Source: Clostridia bacterium (GTDB lineage Bacteria > Bacillota > Clostridia > Oscillospirales > CAG-272). Taken from it: a DNA stretch of 64,000 nt. The notes under the pieces were generated by a model. It saw only the letters and a program-made list of their open reading frames with translations. It was not told the DNA's origin and did not search any database. A program made the translations under genes and the position numbers. Each line of letters begins with the position of its first letter. The stretch's first letter is position 1. Below, in pieces: positions 61,593 to 64,000 of the stretch. The stretch lies in contig JAFYMF010000015.1 in assembly GCA_017556745.1 (NCBI GenBank), positions 1 through 64,000 of the forward strand. The letters run 5' to 3'.

Positions 61593-62481
61593 TTTGTTTA
61601 CTACTCAAAATGAGCGAGACGAAGCAAAGCGTGAAACTGTAGTAATATTGTCCCCATCTGAGATCAGTGATTTTCCGAATCACCCATTCAAGGTGAGGAT
61701 GGACGAAAGTATGACCGAGATGGTAGAGAGCGTGAAACAGTACGGAGTTCTGCTCCCCGCACTTGTTCGATCGAAACCAGACGGTGGTTATGAAATGGTG
61801 TCGGGACACAGGAGAAAACGCGCAAGTGAGATCGCGGGATGTGAAATGCCGTGTATTGTACGTGAACTTACAGACGATGAAGCAATCATAATAATGGTTG
61901 ATTCGAATTTGCAACGTGAAAAGATATTACCATCAGAAAAAGCGTTTGCATACAAAATGAAGCTTGATGCTATGCGTAGGCAGGCTGGTAGACCAAGCAA
62001 AGAAAATTCTGCAACAGTGTTGCAGAATTTAGGCGGTAAGTCATCGAGAGAATTACTTGCCGAACAAGTTGGGGAAAGCCATGAACAAATCCGAAAACAT
62101 ATCCGTCTCACCAACCTCGTTCCCGAGCTTCTTGATATGGTAGATGAAGGTAAAGTTGCTATGCGACCTGCGGTGGAGCTTTCCTACCTATCCGAAGAAG
62201 AACAGCGCAGCCTTGTTGAGACTATCGAGTGTGAGGATTGCACACCGTCCCACGTACAAGCAATCAAAATGCGTAACTTCTCAAAGGAAGGAAAGCTGAA
62301 TGAGGACGTAATCCTCTCAATTATGCAGGAGGAAAAACCGAATCAGAAAGAAAAACTCAAAATTCCAACAGAACGTATCAGTAAATACTTCACACCGGGG
62401 ACGCCCGTGCAGAAGATTGAGGATACGATAATCAAGGCGCTTGAGCTTTACCGCAGAAGACAGCGTGATCAAAACAGATAA
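61549..62481 (+). CDS. ParB/Spo0J-family partition protein
   Basis: A 310-residue CTP-dependent DNA-sliding clamp family protein. The N-terminal ParB domain shows HPFKVR, YGVLLPALVRSKPDGGYEMV and SGHRRKRASE (GxRRxxA box), followed by a helix-turn-helix region with GKSSRELLAEQVGESHEQIR. The start codon is TTG 61549, backed by GAAGGAGGT eight bases upstream inside parA; the pair is therefore coupled. Together with ParA it suggests a mobile element maintained in a circular state at times. Confidence 0.9.
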   Translation: MAKNSASNLLTSVDSLFTTQNERDEAKRETVVILSPSEISDFPNHPFKVRMDESMTEMVESVKQYGVLLPALVRSKPDGGYEMVSGHRRKRASEIAGCEMPCIVRELTDDEAIIIMVDSNLQREKILPSEKAFAYKMKLDAMRRQAGRPSKENSATVLQNLGGKSSRELLAEQVGESHEQIRKHIRLTNLVPELLDMVDEGKVAMRPAVELSYLSEEEQRSLVETIECEDCTPSHVQAIKMRNFSKEGKLNEDVILSIMQEEKPNQKEKLKIPTERISKYFTPGTPVQKIEDTIIKALELYRRRQRDQNR

Positions 62482-62671
62482 TTCCTCGCCGTGGGATAAG
62501 TGTACCCATTTGAACCTTAATGTCGGGGACTTGTTTGGCTGTTCCCCCTCTCCACACCTCTCCCCCTCGTAACCTGCTGAACCAGCCGAAAAAGAGATAG
62601 TATATACTCTGTCGCACCTTTGAAGTTTTACGGTGAAAATCGTAAAATATGGGTACAAAGGAGCTGAGAAT
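62482..62671. other. Intergenic region between parB and lipoprotein gene
   Basis: 190 noncoding bases with a C-rich stretch (CCCCCTCTCCACACCTCTCC). No clear promoter or terminator. Confidence 0.5.
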
Positions 62672-63511
62672 ATGAGAAAAATATACTTGATATTAGCCGT
62701 GGCATTGATTGCAGTTACACTTATCGGATGTTCAAATAACGTAATTGAAGGCAGAAATGAATATTCAACTAAAGTTACATCGGAAAGCTTGACGGAGCTT
62801 GATAGCGCACCGCAAACCGAAAAATCTTCTTTTTCAGCTGGTAGCGATCTTATCTTAGATACCTCGTGTGATAGTGAGACAATAGCCGAAACTGAAACAG
62901 TCACCGATGCCGAGAAAGAGTTTCATACAGTGGTTACGGAACCTCAAACCGAGGATACTGAAACAACACCTCCTGCTACTGAAACTACATCAAAAGAACC
63001 TACAACCGAAAAGGCAGAAGAAACCACAGTATATCCCGAAACAACGGGCGAGACAGTCAAACAGGAAGAAACAACTCCACCCGAAACTACTCGTGAAACA
63101 GAGCCTTCTCATACTACGACCCCCGAGGATACAAAACAGCAGGCGGAACCCACAGAGACGACTACAGAAACTTCCGCTTCTGAGCCTACTCCCGAACCTG
63201 TTAACACTCCCTTTGATGCACCTTTCGATATTGAGCAGATTAAAACAGAGCTTATCGCACTCGGTGAAAGTATGGGAATGACTCACCGCACAGCATACAA
63301 AGACGGCACGGTAATTACTCCCGACAATTCATCGTGGGAACTACCCATAACGGCAAACTCATCATTCTGCGGAGAAATGCTGAAACGGAGTCTGCGGGAT
63401 TATGTATTGTCTTACGCCGAATATTACCTATACGGCGGTGAGCCTATCACACACTTCACGATCTACGTTCTTCCTCTTTCAGACGGTTACGAAATCTACT
63501 TTTTACACTAA
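62672..63511 (+). CDS. Lipoprotein with long Thr/Glu/Pro-rich stalk
   Basis: A 279-residue lipoprotein of the mobile element. The lipobox is LIGC (Cys20). Residues about 85-190 are a disordered stalk of Thr, Glu and Pro (TTEKAEETT, TTPPETTRE), lifting a small C-terminal domain (about 195-279) off the membrane; that domain has IKTELIALGESMGMTHRTAY and FTIYVLPLSDGYEIYFL. Not recognised beyond that. ATG 62672 follows AAAGGAG; an upstream in-frame ATG at 62633 would spoil the signal peptide. It may act at the surface during conjugation (inference). Confidence 0.78.
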   Translation: MRKIYLILAVALIAVTLIGCSNNVIEGRNEYSTKVTSESLTELDSAPQTEKSSFSAGSDLILDTSCDSETIAETETVTDAEKEFHTVVTEPQTEDTETTPPATETTSKEPTTEKAEETTVYPETTGETVKQEETTPPETTRETEPSHTTTPEDTKQQAEPTETTTETSASEPTPEPVNTPFDAPFDIEQIKTELIALGESMGMTHRTAYKDGTVITPDNSSWELPITANSSFCGEMLKRSLRDYVLSYAEYYLYGGEPITHFTIYVLPLSDGYEIYFLH

Positions 63512-63521
63512 TCTTGGTAAT

Positions 63522-63553
63522 CAGCCTCTCGTAAAAACGGGAGGCTTTTGTAT
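63522..63553 (+). terminator. Terminator after lipoprotein gene
   Basis: AGCCTCTCGT and ACGGGAGGCT around AAAA (one G-T pair), then TTTTGTATTTTC. Confidence 0.8.
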
Positions 63554-63578
63554 TTTCAAAAAGAAAGGAAATTTCACT

Positions 63579-64000
63579 ATGAAACAAACCATCAAACAAG
63601 CTTCAAAACGATGGCTGTCACTATTACTTGCGGTAATTATGACAGCAACCATGATCCCATTAACGGCGATCATCGCATTCGCTTTTTCCACATCATCGGG
63701 ACAGACCGTTGACTCCGCATACGGAACAGCATATATCGGTTCTGATGGCAGAGATTACCCCGTGGGAGCAAATCACTACGCTCTCAGATACAATGCAGAC
63801 GGTTCAACCTATATTGAACCGAGTCAGATAGGTACAAGGCGAACAAAACTGAGTATCATAAAAAACGGCGAGGTTATGCAGGCGCTTTGCATAGAATACG
63901 GTATTGATATCGACCGTGGTTCTGCCACATACGTGTCTGCTAATGCTACCAACAGCGCATATTTCAATATGCTGCCTATGACAGCAAGACGCGGCATTAT
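63579..64000 (+). CDS. Thioester-domain surface protein, N-terminus (cut by window end)
   Basis: The first 140 residues of a larger exported protein. A long signal peptide (SLLLAVIMTATMIPLTAIIA, cleavage near AFA) is followed by AYGTAYIGSDGRDYPVG and QALCIEYGIDIDRGSA. Cys104 in LCIEYG fits the [FYL]C[IV][DE] cysteine of thioester domains (Cys-Gln bond, TQXA family) found in Gram-positive adhesins, which usually go on with Cna-B repeats and an LPXTG anchor. Those parts, and the partner Gln, lie beyond the window. AAGAAAGGAAA precedes the ATG. A large adhesin at this place is common in Tn1549-like elements. Confidence 0.72.
   Translation, partial: MKQTIKQASKRWLSLLLAVIMTATMIPLTAIIAFAFSTSSGQTVDSAYGTAYIGSDGRDYPVGANHYALRYNADGSTYIEPSQIGTRRTKLSIIKNGEVMQALCIEYGIDIDRGSATYVSANATNSAYFNMLPMTARRGI

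Larger units (their letters stand above)
60639..64000 (+). mobile_element. Left part of a Tn1549-like integrative conjugative element (inferred)
   Basis: parA, parB, a stalked lipoprotein and a thioester-domain surface protein in this order resemble the accessory start of Tn1549-type elements. A tRNA-Ser 3' fragment marks the possible boundary. Relaxase, coupling protein and integrase would lie to the right, outside the window, so the assignment is inferred. Confidence 0.55.

Overview
The window comes from a Gram-positive, anaerobic-type bacterium of the class Clostridia, most like the Oscillospirales group of gut bacteria. The evidence is a Firmicutes-style S10-spc-alpha ribosomal operon running unbroken through secY, adk, map, infA, rpoA and rplQ, a zinc-type S14, frequent GTG/TTG starts with strong GGAGG sites, lipoproteins with Thr/Asp-rich linkers, and an SDR-type mannonate oxidoreductase. 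The family and genus cannot be fixed from sequence reading alone.

Layout. 1-200 is the 3' end of the RNase P RNA and its terminator. 395-5927 holds a cytidine-deaminase-like gene and an operon of a PHP phosphatase, a MutS-like ATPase, an Lrp regulator, an aminotransferase and a DMT-family exporter. 5996-11014 is an accessory, AT-richer stretch: two XRE/TPR-type regulators, a broken REP-associated transposase carrying two inverted REP-like repeats, and a tightly coupled three-gene unit (regulator, small membrane protein, second MutS-like ATPase). 11254-22397 is mainly housekeeping: typA, an ArsR-type regulator with an SDR fructuronate reductase, a lipoprotein-cysteine desulfurase-HD hydrolase run, a DUF4349 lipoprotein, a tagO-like transferase, trpS (frameshifted in this sequence) and an aminotransferase. 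22681-38622 is the 30-gene ribosomal superoperon with a roughly 270-nt structured leader and a strong terminator.

38700-54450 deals with exported carbohydrate functions and uronate catabolism. Two lipoprotein genes share a duplicated promoter and 5' UTR; one is a truncated remnant and the other is an intact beta-helix protein. cysK and a type II pantothenate kinase follow on the minus strand. A nine-gene operon (44119-54394) then carries a HAD phosphatase, two Gfo/Idh dehydrogenases, a GH4 alpha-galacturonidase, uxaC, uxaB, uxaA, eda and kdgK. Together the last six take pectin-derived galacturonides to pyruvate and glyceraldehyde 3-phosphate: release of galacturonate, isomerisation, reduction, dehydration, phosphorylation and aldol cleavage. 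The SDR gene at 14447 would supply the glucuronate branch.

54600-64000 is mobile and accessory. A lipoprotein is followed by a third XRE/TPR regulator that sits between two ~145-bp direct repeats. Next comes a 3.06-kb cassette bounded by 22-bp repeats that match the 3' end of tRNA-Ser. It contains a textbook promoter, an 18-codon leader peptide, an intrinsic attenuator, a PF09818-type ABC-class ATPase and a GNAT acetyltransferase. This cassette is the best candidate for an undescribed regulated system. From about 60660 the sequence looks like the start of an integrative conjugative element: parA, parB, a Thr/Glu-rich lipoprotein and the N-terminus of a thioester-domain surface protein cut by the window edge. 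No CRISPR array, complete tRNA or rRNA gene was seen.
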